From positions 1 to 36,190 of the forward strand of contig JADYYQ010000052.1 of NCBI GenBank assembly GCA_020853585.1: 36,190 nucleotides of DNA, read 5' to 3'. This document shows positions 26,401-35,509 of this stretch, one piece after another; position 1 is the stretch's first letter; each line of letters opens with the position of its first letter. The position numbers and the translations under genes are program-made. The DNA is from Ottowia sp. (GTDB lineage Bacteria; Pseudomonadota; Gammaproteobacteria; Burkholderiales; Burkholderiaceae). The notes under the pieces are model-generated. The model was not told the origin of the DNA and made no database searches. It saw nothing but the letters and a program-made list of their open reading frames with translations.

Positions 26401-27960
26401 TTGTTAAACGGTAGTGGTGCTATCTATGCTTTGAATACCGCAGCCAATAACAATGTAAATACCTTAGCGGCAACGGGTGCGGCAAGTATTAATTTTAAAA
26501 ATAATCGTAGTTTGACCGTGGGTACGGTGGGTACGGTTTCGGGTGTGTCAGCGGCAGGCAATATTACGATTGCCGCAGTAGACGCTCAGGGTGTGAGTAG
26601 TGGTTCGGCAGTGGACTTAACCTTAAACAACGCGGTACGTAGTACGAGCGGCAATATTGCTTTGACTGCAGGGCGTGCGTTTTACAATAACAATGCGACT
26701 GATACGGGGATTGTTGTTGCATCAGGTAGTCGCTACACCGTCTATTCTTATTCACCTATGAATTTGGCTGGAGGGGGCAGTGCTCGAGGTATGACGCTGA
26801 ATGCAAGTACACAAAAACACTACAACGTAAGTAATCCAGCTAGCGCAAATTATGCCAGTGGTAATTGGTTTTTATATGCGATGCAACCCACGCTTACAGC
26901 GGGTATCAATGGGGCCACGATAACTTATGGGGACCTTTTTACCCCCAGCTTTACCGGGTATACCGGTTTTATCGATGGTGATACGAGCAGTACGGTGACC
27001 GGTGCGCCTGGGTTAATTGTGAGTGGTGGCAGATCAACTTCGGGTAACTACACCGCGGGTCAACACAATATGACAGTGGATCTTACGAATGTGGCCACTA
27101 ATTTAGGCTATGCCTTTACGTCAGGTGGTGCGCAATTAACTGTCAACAAAAAAGAGATCGTGATAACCGGTGGCACGGTCACCGCTACTTCACGGCCTTA
27201 TAGCGGCACGGCTAACAATATTGTGGCGGTAAACGATACGGGGTTTCATCTGAGTGGGGTGATGACCAATGATGTGATTGCTTCGAGTGTGTCAACGGGT
27301 ATTGGTCGGATGCAAGACGGCAATGCAGGTGTTAATAAACATGTTGTTGTTGACTTAAATAGTTTGATCAAAGGTGCGGATGCCGGCAATTATTTTGCGA
27401 ATACGGTTGCGGTATCGACTACGGTGACTATTTCTCCGGTGCAACTTATTGCTAATGCAAGCTCTGTGACCAAAGTGTTTGACGGCACACTTAATGTGCC
27501 GGGGAAAGGTCAAGTACAGCTTAATTTGCAACCTGGCGATCAGTTGATAGGTAGTCTTTTTTCGGAGTCGTATGCAAATGCGATGCCACAAGGTAAGGGC
27601 GGAAGTGTGGTACTTGTTATTAACCCCAGTGCAGCGTGGTCGATTAGCAATGCTTATGGTGATGCATTGCAAAATTATTTGCTGCCAGTTGTCCTTAACA
27701 GCGCCTCGGGCACTATTTTGCCGATACCCAGTATTCCTGCCAATGGCAATAACCCGTTTATCAGCTTAGGCGGCGGCGATGATAATGACAATAACAACGG
27801 TGATGTAAATAATCCTCGCAATAGTGAAGGAAAAATGATGGTGGGGATGACTTGCACGATCTTTGATAAAACGCACGGTATTTGGCAGGGGTGTGGTGTG
27901 GTTAAAAATAGGCGTTTGGCCCATGCAAGATCGGGTAGCAATCCTGCGCTTATATTCTAA
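26401..27960 (+). pseudogene. 3' part of the TpsA adhesin, separated by one amber codon
   Basis: This is the in-phase continuation of the adhesin, 519 codons with no frameshift. The first 155 residues continue the beta-helix. Then come MBG/YDG-like immunoglobulin-type units: about 158-250 (ATITYGDLFTPSFTGYTGF to LTVNKKE), 251-348 (RPYSGTANN to VTISPVQL) and 349-430 (VTKVFDGTLN onward). An acidic Asp/Asn tail follows, then a terminal segment with Cys485 and Cys498, a pair like that needed for surface anchoring of Haemophilus HMW1. No credible start exists: the first codon is TTG with no ribosome binding site, so it is not an independent gene. It is either dead after a recent mutation or made by readthrough. 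It is listed as pseudogene for that reason. Confidence 0.7.
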
Positions 27961-28007
27961 GCTGCAATATATCTGCGCTATTTTTAATCTAGTTTAGATA
28001 GATCTGT

Positions 28008-28046
28008 AAAAAGCCCCCTAGTGCCTTGTGCATTAGGGGGCTTTTT
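28008..28046 (+). terminator. Strong intrinsic terminator, probably bidirectional
   Basis: AAAAAGCCCCCTA (28008-28020) pairs perfectly with TAGGGGGCTTTTT (28034-28046), and four more pairs (one G-U) extend inward to a five-base loop, giving a 17-pair stem with A and U tracts. It lies 48 bases after the end of the adhesin frame and separates it from the cox locus. Confidence 0.9.
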
Positions 28047-28114
28047 GTTTGTGTTTTAAGTGCTTTGTATACCTTCGGCGATACAAACGGGGTTTCACTC
28101 TATGCCGGAGCGGT

Positions 28115-28120
28115 TATAAT
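28115..28120 (+). promoter_or_regulatory. Candidate -10 element for coxB leader
   Basis: A perfect TATAAT lies 165 bases before coxB. The sequences at -35 distance (GTTTCA at a 17-base spacing) are poor, so this would be a promoter relying on the -10 or on an activator. It lies just after the terminator, where a cox promoter is expected. Confidence 0.4.
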
Positions 28121-28181
28121 GGCGCGCCCCCGTAGGTCAAAAAATAGCTTGTGCATTGCAGTGACGCGTATTTTTTCTTGT

Positions 28182-28208
28182 AAAAGCGTGTCGACGGCGC
28201 TTTTTTTT
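28182..28208 (+). terminator. Terminator-like hairpin within the coxB leader
   Basis: AAAAGCG (28182-28188) pairs with CGCTTTT (28198-28204) around a nine-base loop and runs into eight U residues. It lies between the candidate TATAAT and coxB. It could attenuate coxB or end a short RNA of about 80 bases starting near 28127. The stem is only seven pairs. Confidence 0.45.
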
Positions 28209-28285
28209 GCGTTTGGCGCATTGATGCAGTAACGAGAAAGAAGGGGGTATGCCCAGTATGGATCGTTGTTTAATTTAGGTGGATT

Positions 28286-29470
28286 ATGAAGTGCTTTAAC
28301 AAGCTTGCGTTTGTTGGCTCAGTGTTTGTCGCATTGATAAGCGACATGGTTTTCGCTACTCAGGATATGCCTGGGGGGCCTGCGGTACGGCAGCTAAATC
28401 TTATGGCGCCTGTCACAAAAGTAGCGCAGGACATTCATTGGTTGCATTGGATGATGCTTATTCTTTGCCTAGTGATTTTTGTGGGTGTGTTTGGGGTGAT
28501 GTTTTATTCTGTTTTTAAGCACCGCAAATCGCGTGGGCATAAGGCCGCACATTTCCATGAAAGTACAACGGTTGAAATTATTTGGACCATTGTTCCTTTT
28601 ATCTTAGTGATTGGTATGGCGCTACCCGCAACAAAAACAGTTGTGGCGATGAAAGATACGACTAACTCCGATATCACCATTAAGGCGACGGGATATCAGT
28701 GGAAATGGGGTTATGACTATCTTAAGGGCGAGGGTGAAGGTATTGCGTTTGTTTCTACGCTATCTACACCCCGTGAACAGATTAATGGTTTGGCGCCTCG
28801 CAGTAACACTTATTTGATGGAAGTGGATAACGAAGTTGTGGTGCCGGTCGATAAAAAAATTCGTATTGTGACAACAGCCGATGATGTGATTCATTCTTGG
28901 ACGATTCCTGCATTTGGGGTCAAGCAAGATGCCATTCCTGGTTTTGTGCGTGATACGTGGTTTCGCGCTGAACAGATCGGTACGTTTCGAGGGCAGTGTT
29001 CGGAACTGTGTGGTAAAGAGCATGCGTTTATGCCGATTGTGGTGCGCGTGGTTTCTGCACAGGATTACACCCATTGGGTCGCCGATAAGCAAAAAGAAAT
29101 GGCTGCTCGCGCGGATGATCCAAGCAAAATTTATACGCTTGAAGAGTTAGTTACGCGTGGTGCCAAGATTTATGCAGCGAATTGCGCAGTTTGCCATCAA
29201 CCTACCGGTGTCGGTGCAGGAGTATTCCCGGCCTTAGATGGTTCCAAAATTGTGCTTGGTCCTGATCAGGCGCAAATGGAGCGTTTACTCAACGGTAAAA
29301 ATGCAATGCCTTCTTGGAAGCAATTGTCAGATGTTGAGTTAGCATCAGTGATGACTTTTACACGTAATAGCTGGAGCAATAAAACAGGTGAGCTTATTCA
29401 GCCGACTGCATTTACTGCAGCGCGTGCGGGTAATTATCCTCAGGGTGGGGGTAAAGCATCAGGTTTATAG
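28286..29470 (+). CDS. coxB: Cytochrome c oxidase subunit II with fused cytochrome c domain
   Basis: The 394-residue subunit takes electrons from cytochrome c. It has a signal peptide (about 1-24), two membrane spans (about 54-78 and 98-118), a cupredoxin domain with the complete CuA site (His203, Cys238, Glu240, Cys242, His246, Met249), and a C-terminal cytochrome c domain with CAVCH (300-304) and probable axial Met341 (NAMPSW). The fused heme domain marks the caa3-like form common in betaproteobacteria. AGGTGG lies just before the ATG. Its copper would be supplied by the SCO-like protein downstream and the PCu(A)C chaperone at 10297-10809. Confidence 0.97.
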   Translation: MKCFNKLAFVGSVFVALISDMVFATQDMPGGPAVRQLNLMAPVTKVAQDIHWLHWMMLILCLVIFVGVFGVMFYSVFKHRKSRGHKAAHFHESTTVEIIWTIVPFILVIGMALPATKTVVAMKDTTNSDITIKATGYQWKWGYDYLKGEGEGIAFVSTLSTPREQINGLAPRSNTYLMEVDNEVVVPVDKKIRIVTTADDVIHSWTIPAFGVKQDAIPGFVRDTWFRAEQIGTFRGQCSELCGKEHAFMPIVVRVVSAQDYTHWVADKQKEMAARADDPSKIYTLEELVTRGAKIYAANCAVCHQPTGVGAGVFPALDGSKIVLGPDQAQMERLLNGKNAMPSWKQLSDVELASVMTFTRNSWSNKTGELIQPTAFTAARAGNYPQGGGKASGL

Positions 29471-29726
29471 AGAGAGCCCCAATGCTTTCTGTAGAAAAGT
29501 ATAGGTATTGCTTGGCAGACTTTCTTCCCTTTTCTTTGTGCAAGAGTGAAGCCCTTGTTGCTGGGTGAATAGTGTGCTTGGTGGATGCCTTAAGGGTGCA
29601 GGGTGATATCTGTGATGGCTGTTTTTGCCAAGTAGATTTTTCTGGGCAAAGGACGAGTGCCTACACGGACTTGTTTTGATGATGTGTGGATTTCCGTTAT
29701 TTAAGATTTAAGTAAGGAGTTTTGTA

Positions 29727-31328
29727 ATGACAGCAGCGGTGACCTCAGCGAATAGCGGATCGGCTCACGAGCATGACCACCACCATGATCATCCTCACGG
29801 CTGGCGGCGTTGGTTGCTTGCGACCAATCACAAAGATATTGGCACACTGTATTTACTATTCTCTTTTGCGATGTTGATGGTGGGTGGAGTGCTTGCTTTG
29901 TTGATTCGTGCTGAGTTGTTTCAGCCGGGATTGCAATTATTTCAGCCCGAACTTTTTAATCAGTTTACGACCATGCATGGTCTTATCATGGTTTTTGGCG
30001 CGATTATGCCCGCCTTTGTTGGTTTCGCTAATTGGATGATCCCTTTGCAAGTGGGCGCGTCTGATATGGCATTTGCGCGCATGAACAATTTTAGTTTTTG
30101 GTTGCTTCCCGTTGCGGCTATTTTATTAAGTGGCTCATTTTTTGTGCCAGGTGGAGCGAGTGCTGCGGGGTGGACTTTATATGCACCACTTTCTTTACAG
30201 ATGGGCCCGGGCATGGATATGGCTATTTTCGCTGTACATATCATGGGGGCCTCTTCGATTATGGGCGCGATTAATATTATCGTCACCATTCTCAATATGC
30301 GTGCACCGGGTATGACTTTGATGAAAATGCCAATGTTTTGTTGGACTTGGTTGATCACTGCTTATTTGTTGATTGCCGTGATGCCGGTATTAGCGGGCGC
30401 GATTACGATGTTGCTCACGGACCGTCATTTTGGCACAAGCTTTTTTTCGGCAGCCGGGGGCGGGGATCCGGTGATGTATCAGCATATCTTTTGGTTTTTT
30501 GGGCATCCTGAGGTGTACATCATGATTTTGCCGGCATTTGGCATTATCAGTGAAATTGTGCCGACTTTTGCCCGGAAGCGTTTATTTGGCTATAGCTCGA
30601 TGGTGTATGCCACTTCGTCGATTGCTATCTTGTCTTTTATTGTTTGGGCGCATCATATGTTTACAACAGGGATGCCGGTGACGGCTCAGCTGTTTTTTAT
30701 GTATGCCACGATGTTAATTGCGGTGCCTACAGGTGTGAAAATCTTTAATTGGATTGCGACGATGTGGCGTGGTTCGATGACCTTTGAAACGCCGATGTTA
30801 TTTGCTGTGGGGTTTATTTTTGTGTTTACTTTAGGGGGCTTTACCGGCTTGATATTGGCTGTCACGCCGATTGATATTGCCGTACAAGATACCTACTACG
30901 TGGTTGCCCATTTCCATTATGTATTGGTTGCCGGGTCTTTATTTTCTCTGTTTGCGGGCTTTTATTATTGGGGGCCAAAATGGAGTGGTTTTATGTACAG
31001 TGAAACGCGTGGGCGCATCCATTTTTGGGGCTCCATGATTTTCTTTAATATCACTTTTTTCCCCATGCATTTTCTCGGTTTAGCAGGTATGCCACGTCGT
31101 TATGCTGATTATCCAGCGCAATTCGCTGATTTTAATATGTTGGCTTCAATCGGTGCGTTTGGGTTTGGCTTAATGCAGGTGTATTTCTTTTTGGCGGTTG
31201 TGTTGCCTTCTTATCGTGGTGGAGAAAAAGCCTTGCAAAAACCGTGGGACGGGGCACATGGTTTGGAGTGGACCGTACCTTCGCCTGCGCCTTTCCACAC
31301 ATTTGAAGAACCCCCGCAGGTTAATTAA
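29727..31328 (+). CDS. coxA: Cytochrome c oxidase subunit I (aa3 type)
   Basis: The 533-residue catalytic subunit has about 12 membrane spans and reduces oxygen at a heme a3-CuB centre while pumping protons. Heme and copper ligands are visible: His84 (heme a), His260 with the cross-linked Tyr264 in HPEVY, His309 and His310 (CuB), and His395/His397 in AHFHYV (a3 and a). Lys338 in PTGVKIF marks the K channel. A cytosolic His/Asp-rich N terminus (residues 14-24) is typical of the Burkholderiales form. AGGAG lies eight bases before the ATG. A 256-base gap follows coxB. Confidence 0.98.
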   Translation: MTAAVTSANSGSAHEHDHHHDHPHGWRRWLLATNHKDIGTLYLLFSFAMLMVGGVLALLIRAELFQPGLQLFQPELFNQFTTMHGLIMVFGAIMPAFVGFANWMIPLQVGASDMAFARMNNFSFWLLPVAAILLSGSFFVPGGASAAGWTLYAPLSLQMGPGMDMAIFAVHIMGASSIMGAINIIVTILNMRAPGMTLMKMPMFCWTWLITAYLLIAVMPVLAGAITMLLTDRHFGTSFFSAAGGGDPVMYQHIFWFFGHPEVYIMILPAFGIISEIVPTFARKRLFGYSSMVYATSSIAILSFIVWAHHMFTTGMPVTAQLFFMYATMLIAVPTGVKIFNWIATMWRGSMTFETPMLFAVGFIFVFTLGGFTGLILAVTPIDIAVQDTYYVVAHFHYVLVAGSLFSLFAGFYYWGPKWSGFMYSETRGRIHFWGSMIFFNITFFPMHFLGLAGMPRRYADYPAQFADFNMLASIGAFGFGLMQVYFFLAVVLPSYRGGEKALQKPWDGAHGLEWTVPSPAPFHTFEEPPQVN

Positions 31329-31395
31329 AGAAATATTGCTATCTTGGCGTTTATATTTTTATTTGATAAGAGGCGATATTTTTCAAGGAACGTAG

Positions 31396-31590
31396 ATGCA
31401 AGTGCAGACTAAAGGCACAGGAAAATCGGTCGTACGCGATGGCAATTCGTGTATCGGGCCGCATACTGGAGTATTTATCCATCAGATGGCTGAGCGGCGT
31501 TTGGCTAACCGACGCTTGGGGTTTGTTTTTTTGAGTATCGCCTTGATTTTTTTTGTTGGTATTGTCGCTAAAAAAATAATTGTAGGTTAA
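31396..31590 (+). CDS. Cytochrome oxidase small assembly protein
   Basis: This 64-residue protein has one C-terminal membrane span (GFVFLSIALIFFVGIVAKK) after a basic stretch (MAERRLANRR). Small proteins of this pattern are conserved between coxA and ctaG in Burkholderiales and are annotated as oxidase assembly factors; their exact task is not established. AGGA lies seven bases before ATG 31396. The conserved part starts at Met30 of this frame, so the N-terminal 29 residues may be an extension. It ends two bases before the ctaG start. Confidence 0.75.
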   Translation: MQVQTKGTGKSVVRDGNSCIGPHTGVFIHQMAERRLANRRLGFVFLSIALIFFVGIVAKKIIVG

Positions 31591-31592
31591 CG

Positions 31593-32159
31593 GTGAGTGC
31601 TCATCTAAAGCATAAATGGCAAGGCGCTAACCGTCAGATGTTAATACGTCTTTTAGTGGTGGTGCCGGTGATGTTTGCATTTGGCTATGCGTTAGTGCCA
31701 CTGTACAAAAAAATTTGCGAGGCTACAGGCATTAATGTACTAACGAGTCAATCTGCGGATGCCGATAAGTTTGAAAATAGTCAGATTGATTTGTCGCGTA
31801 CGGTTACCGTTGAGTTTGATGCAAATGCGCGTGGCCCTCTGCGTTTTCGTGCGGGACGTCCCAGTATGCAAGTCCACCCTGGTGAGCTAGCCTATGTGGC
31901 TTATGAGGTGGTGAATACGCAGGCGCGCCCCGTATCTGCACAGGCAATTCCAAGCTATGCACCAAAGCAGGCCGGTGCGTATTTTAAAAAATTAGAATGT
32001 TTTTGTTTTAAGCAACAAACGCTTGATGCGCATGAAACGCGCGCCATGCCGGTCGTGTTTGTGATTGATCCGGCTTTGCCCAAAGATGTGAAGACAATCA
32101 CTTTGTCTTACACTTTTTTTGATATTGCGCATGCGAATGTAGGATTTAAGCAGCCTTAA
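31593..32159 (+). CDS. ctaG: Cytochrome c oxidase assembly protein CtaG/Cox11
   Basis: The 188-residue copper-delivery protein for the CuB site of subunit I. One N-terminal membrane anchor (LIRLLVVVPVMFAFGYALVPLY) is followed by an immunoglobulin-like periplasmic domain with the copper-binding CFC motif (Cys136, Cys138; ECFCFKQQ) and the supporting Cys42. YALVPLYKKICEATG and the closing LSYTFFD are family signatures. It starts with GTG at 31593, two bases after the preceding stop, with an AGG-type site at the end of the upstream gene. Confidence 0.96.
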   Translation: MSAHLKHKWQGANRQMLIRLLVVVPVMFAFGYALVPLYKKICEATGINVLTSQSADADKFENSQIDLSRTVTVEFDANARGPLRFRAGRPSMQVHPGELAYVAYEVVNTQARPVSAQAIPSYAPKQAGAYFKKLECFCFKQQTLDAHETRAMPVVFVIDPALPKDVKTITLSYTFFDIAHANVGFKQP

Positions 32160-32230
32160 ATGATCACGCGCTTGTCGGGGTGGGGGTGTTTTGTATGGGG
32201 GTTTTTGCATTGCGTTTTTGAAGGATGGTC

Positions 32231-32491
32231 ATGCTTAATCAGGATTCGGACAATATAAAACCGGAGCCCGCACTGAAACAAGCTGTGCAGCGTAAGGCTT
32301 CTTTTTTTCGCACCGTGAGCGCAGTATTGTGGTCTTTTTTGGGTATACGTAAGCAGTCATCGCATGAGCTTGATTTGGCTCAATTAAATCCATTGCATTT
32401 GATTGTGGTGGGCGTGTTGGCAGCAGGGGTGTTTGTAGGTGTATTGCTGATCGTTGTGCGTATGGTGATCAGTTATATGGTGTCGATTTAG
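32231..32491 (+). CDS. DUF2970 family membrane protein
   Basis: An 86-residue protein with a basic N-terminal half (VQRKASFFRTVSAVLWSFLGIRK) and one strong C-terminal membrane span (IVVGVLAAGVFVGVLLIVVRMV). The sequence LNPLHLIVVGV and its place between ctaG and coxC mark the DUF2970 family of Burkholderiales, which has no known function but follows the oxidase genes closely. ATG 32231 was chosen over ATG 32225 because the AGGA at 32222-32225 is correctly spaced only for the former. Confidence 0.85.
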   Translation: MLNQDSDNIKPEPALKQAVQRKASFFRTVSAVLWSFLGIRKQSSHELDLAQLNPLHLIVVGVLAAGVFVGVLLIVVRMVISYMVSI

Positions 32492-32507
32492 GAAAGTGGA
32501 GAAAAAA

Positions 32508-33368
32508 ATGAGTGCGAATCGCACGGTAGCGCCTAATTATTTTGTGCCGGGTCCTTCACCTTACCCGATTCTGGCTAGTCTGGGTTTGCTGGGTTTTGGT
32601 TTAGGTGCGGCAGCATGGGTCAACGGCGTGGTATGGGGGCCGATAGTATTTTTTGCGGGTGTGGCGTGGTTGATTTATGTACTGATTCGTTGGTTTGGTC
32701 AGTCTATTCGTGAATCAGAGGGGGGCTTATATGGCAAACATGTCGATACCTCTTATCGTTGGTCCATGAGTTGGTTTATTTTTTCTGAGGTGATGTTTTT
32801 TGGTGCTTTTTTTGGTGCTTTGTTTTATGCCCGGTCTATCTCTATGCCTTGGCTGGGGGACCTTGACCATAAACTGCTCTGGCCCAATTTTATGGCAGTG
32901 TGGCCTAATATCGGCCCTGCGGAACTGGTACCTCATTTTATTACGATGGGACCTTGGCCATTGCCGACGATTAACACAGCATTACTTCTATCCTCTGGTA
33001 TTACCCTGACTTGGGCGCATCATGCTTTGCGAGAAGGTAAGCGTTCGCAAGTTATTTGGGGGCTAGGCGCCACGATTTTGCTCGGCGTGCTGTTTGTATG
33101 TTGTCAGGCTTATGAATATATCCATGCTTACCATGAGCTTAATTTGCGGCTTGATTCGGGGGTATATGGATCACTTTTCTTTCTGTTGACAGGTTTTCAC
33201 GGGTTTCACGTGACTGTGGGCGCAGTGATGCTATTTGTTGTTTGGATACGTGTTTGTCGAGGTCATTTCACTACCGATCATCATTTTGCTTTTGAGGGTG
33301 CAGCGTGGTATTGGCACTTTGTGGATGTGGTTTGGCTGGGTCTGTATGTCGTTGTTTACTGGTTGTAA
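32508..33368 (+). CDS. coxC: Cytochrome c oxidase subunit III
   Basis: The 286-residue subunit has seven membrane spans and stabilises subunit I. Signatures include YPILASLGLLGFGLG at the start, WFIFSEVMFFGAFFGALFYAR with the conserved Glu, ITLTWAHHALREG, TGFHGFHVTVG and WYWHFVDVVWLGLYV. ATG 32508 is preceded by GGAG at seven bases; an in-frame GTG at 32496 would add four residues. It follows the DUF2970 gene by 16 bases and is clearly in the same operon. Confidence 0.97.
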   Translation: MSANRTVAPNYFVPGPSPYPILASLGLLGFGLGAAAWVNGVVWGPIVFFAGVAWLIYVLIRWFGQSIRESEGGLYGKHVDTSYRWSMSWFIFSEVMFFGAFFGALFYARSISMPWLGDLDHKLLWPNFMAVWPNIGPAELVPHFITMGPWPLPTINTALLLSSGITLTWAHHALREGKRSQVIWGLGATILLGVLFVCCQAYEYIHAYHELNLRLDSGVYGSLFFLLTGFHGFHVTVGAVMLFVVWIRVCRGHFTTDHHFAFEGAAWYWHFVDVVWLGLYVVVYWL

Positions 33369-33390
33369 AGGTTAGCCACAGCGTTTTTTT

Positions 33391-33424
33391 GGATCTATCG
33401 CTGCATCGTGTAGCGATAGATAGT
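33391..33424. terminator. Hairpin downstream of coxC
   Basis: ATCTATCGCT (33393-33402) pairs perfectly with AGCGATAGAT (33412-33421) around a nine-base loop, starting 24 bases after the coxC stop. A run of seven T residues precedes rather than follows it on the plus strand, so it is not a textbook terminator in either direction. It lies between coxC and the convergent DUF2909 gene. Confidence 0.4.
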
Positions 33425-33557
33425 CCAATAATTATGTGTTGTAAAAGGTAAGAAAGGGGTAAAGGGTGATAGGGCTGAGTAGGCGCTTGGCCCCGCCCAT
33501 ATTATTTGGCCTATTGCGATAATTTTATGTATAGGGCCGGAGGATGACAGTGCATTT

Positions 33558-33770
33558 TTAATGTAGAGGGATGCCGGTACTATTGACCCAGCCTAAGCGA
33601 TATGCCAGCAAAATAAACAAGAAAAGTCCGATTGATAATCCCACTCGTAACATCAGTGCGTGTACGGTGCGGTTACTTTTCCCTTTGTCAGTCATCAGAT
33701 AGAACAGTGCCCAACCTAGGCTGGCGATAATAACAACAAAGACGATGGCGACGATAAGCTCAAGACGCAT
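33558..33770 (-). CDS. Twin transmembrane protein, DUF2909 family
   Basis: The 70-residue protein has two membrane spans (LIVAIVFVVIIASLGWALFYLM and VGLSIGLFLFILLAYRLGW) joined by a short charged loop TDKGKSNRTVH. Small proteins of this form are found beside coxC and SURF1 in Burkholderiales, often on the opposite strand as here. GGAG lies nine bases before ATG 33770. Function unknown; a role in oxidase assembly is inferred only from position. Confidence 0.8.
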   Translation of the reverse strand: MRLELIVAIVFVVIIASLGWALFYLMTDKGKSNRTVHALMLRVGLSIGLFLFILLAYRLGWVNSTGIPLH

Positions 33771-34002
33771 GGTATTGACTCCGGGTATGCTGATGTAACA
33801 AGTCCGACATTATCCTGGAAATAGCCACGTAGTGTAGCGTTACTACCGAAACGCAAATAAGGCTGTGAGTAAGCGGGGTCTGAATATCGATATGTGTACA
33901 TGCATGACGATGATGATAAGTCGGAGTATTTTTTAGGGTTCAAATAATTTTTTTAGTTGTCGTAAGCGATAAGCGTGTCGTGTTGAGTCTTGGGGATGGT
34001 CT

Positions 34003-34833
34003 ATGCGTGCCAAATGGTGGCCGTATTTTGTTGCGGTGTTATTGACGATATGTGCGTGTGCATTAGGTCGTTGGCAATTAAATCGTGCGGATGAAAAAAC
34101 AATGCGTGCTCGCCAAATGGTGGCGCAAACACATGCTGTTGCGCTGGATGGCGCTGGGCTAGACAACTATGTGGCCGGGACAAAACAATCCAACCTGCAA
34201 AATGCTGCTCGTTTAATCCCTTCAGGGAAGAGCCCCTCGGGGATATTGTCCACGGATATGTTGTTTCGGAGAATATATGTAAGGGGTGTGTGGCAACCAC
34301 ATGCCGTGGTGTATTTGGATAACCGTCCTAATAGTCAAGGTCAAGCCGGCATGGAGGTGGTGATGCCCTTGCGTTTAGATACTGGCAAAGTGCTTTTGAT
34401 TAATCGGGGGTGGTTACCTCGCGATGCTGTGTGGCGGACACGGATTGCGCATTTTTCTACGCCCAGTGGGTGGGTGCCTGTTGAAGGACGTTTACTGCCT
34501 TATTTTGATCGCGTGTATGCCCTAGGCGGTCAAGAGCCTGACATAAAAAATGCGCCCTTGCGCCAAAATGTAAAAGTAGCTGATTTTGCCGGGTTTATTT
34601 CGGATGAAATGTACCCGTTTGTCGCTCGTCAGGAAGGCGGTACGCAGGACGGTTTGTTGCGCCGCTGGGCGGTGATTGATAGTGGTGTTAGCCGGCATTA
34701 TGGTTATGCATTTCAGTGGTTTAGTTTCGCTGCATTGATTGTGGGTTTGACGTTTTATTTTGGCGGATGGCGGGGGCGATCAAAATGGTGGTCACGGGAT
34801 AGGGATAAAAAGTCGCATGAATACAGAGGTTGA
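34003..34833 (+). CDS. SURF1 family oxidase assembly protein
   Basis: A 276-residue protein with the SURF1 layout: an N-terminal membrane span (WWPYFVAVLLTICACALGRWQL, with the typical GRWQLNRA), a periplasmic domain of about 200 residues (YVRGVWQPHAVVYLDNR, VLLINRGWLPRD, VEGRL) and a C-terminal span (YAFQWFSFAALIVGLTFYF, with the typical YAFQWF). It helps insert heme A into subunit I. GGGGA lies six bases before the ATG. The next gene starts one base after its stop. Confidence 0.95.
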   Translation: MRAKWWPYFVAVLLTICACALGRWQLNRADEKTMRARQMVAQTHAVALDGAGLDNYVAGTKQSNLQNAARLIPSGKSPSGILSTDMLFRRIYVRGVWQPHAVVYLDNRPNSQGQAGMEVVMPLRLDTGKVLLINRGWLPRDAVWRTRIAHFSTPSGWVPVEGRLLPYFDRVYALGGQEPDIKNAPLRQNVKVADFAGFISDEMYPFVARQEGGTQDGLLRRWAVIDSGVSRHYGYAFQWFSFAALIVGLTFYFGGWRGRSKWWSRDRDKKSHEYRG

Positions 34834-34834
34834 G

Positions 34835-35509
34835 ATGTGCCAGAGTAGTGAGCTAGGGGGGGTAAAGAACCAAGTGAATCGCACACGTCGTGGTCGCATT
34901 CAGATGTTGCTGCTTTTAAGTTGTTTTGCACTACCGGTCATTGCATCCTATTTTGCTTACTATGTGGTGCGCCCGGTGGGAGGCATGACGAATTATGGTT
35001 TTTTAATCGCACCTCAGCGTCCTATTCCGCCCACGTTACGTGTGGAAGAGGGGCGCTTTCCGCAAGACTTAGCGGGCGATGCATTGCCCTTAGCAGGGCG
35101 ATTTGAAAAAAAATGGTTGCTTATCAGTGTGCACCCCGCATTGGCTTGTACACAGGCATGTGTAAAGAAATTATTTTTTATGCGTCAATTACGTGTGGGG
35201 CAGGGGTCAGAGCGTTTTCGTTTGGTTCCTTTATGGTTGATGACGGATAAAGCATCGGTTGCCTCATCTCTTCTTATGGCTTATGGCGATACACAGGCGG
35301 CCGTGCAATTTTTACGTGCGGATGCTCAGGCTTTAGAGGCTTGGTTACCTGTCGAAAGTGGCCATACGATGGAGGACTACCTGTATTTAGTGGATCCCCA
35401 AGGTAATTTAATGATGCGTTTTCCCGCTTCGCCAGATGCGACAAGAATGCGAAAAGACTTAAGCAAATTGCTTAAATGGAATGCCATTGGCAAAGGTCAG
35501 GGGGCATGA
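34835..35509 (+). CDS. SCO1/SenC-like copper chaperone, membrane-anchored
   Basis: This 224-residue protein has a basic N terminus, one membrane span (MLLLLSCFALPVIASYFAYYVV) and a thioredoxin-like periplasmic domain. CTQAC (Cys105, Cys109) matches the CxxxC copper site of SCO proteins, and GHTMEDYLYLVDPQG (His177) aligns with their third copper ligand. Overall likeness to SCO1 is low, so it is often annotated only as a membrane protein. ATG 34835 has AGAGG five bases before it; an in-frame ATG at 34817, inside the SURF1 gene, lacks a ribosome binding site. The stop overlaps the ctaA start as ATGA. It probably metallates the CuA centre of CoxB. Confidence 0.8.
   Translation: MCQSSELGGVKNQVNRTRRGRIQMLLLLSCFALPVIASYFAYYVVRPVGGMTNYGFLIAPQRPIPPTLRVEEGRFPQDLAGDALPLAGRFEKKWLLISVHPALACTQACVKKLFFMRQLRVGQGSERFRLVPLWLMTDKASVASSLLMAYGDTQAAVQFLRADAQALEAWLPVESGHTMEDYLYLVDPQGNLMMRFPASPDATRMRKDLSKLLKWNAIGKGQGA

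Noticed and set aside
26401-27960. Separate gene starting at TTG 26401
   Set aside because: It begins directly after the TAG in the same phase, without a ribosome binding site, and its content continues the adhesin. It is the 3' part of that gene.
28026-28232. 68-codon plus frame starting in the terminator stem
   Set aside because: The start lies inside a strong terminator loop and has no ribosome binding site; only the internal 37-codon part could be a leader peptide.
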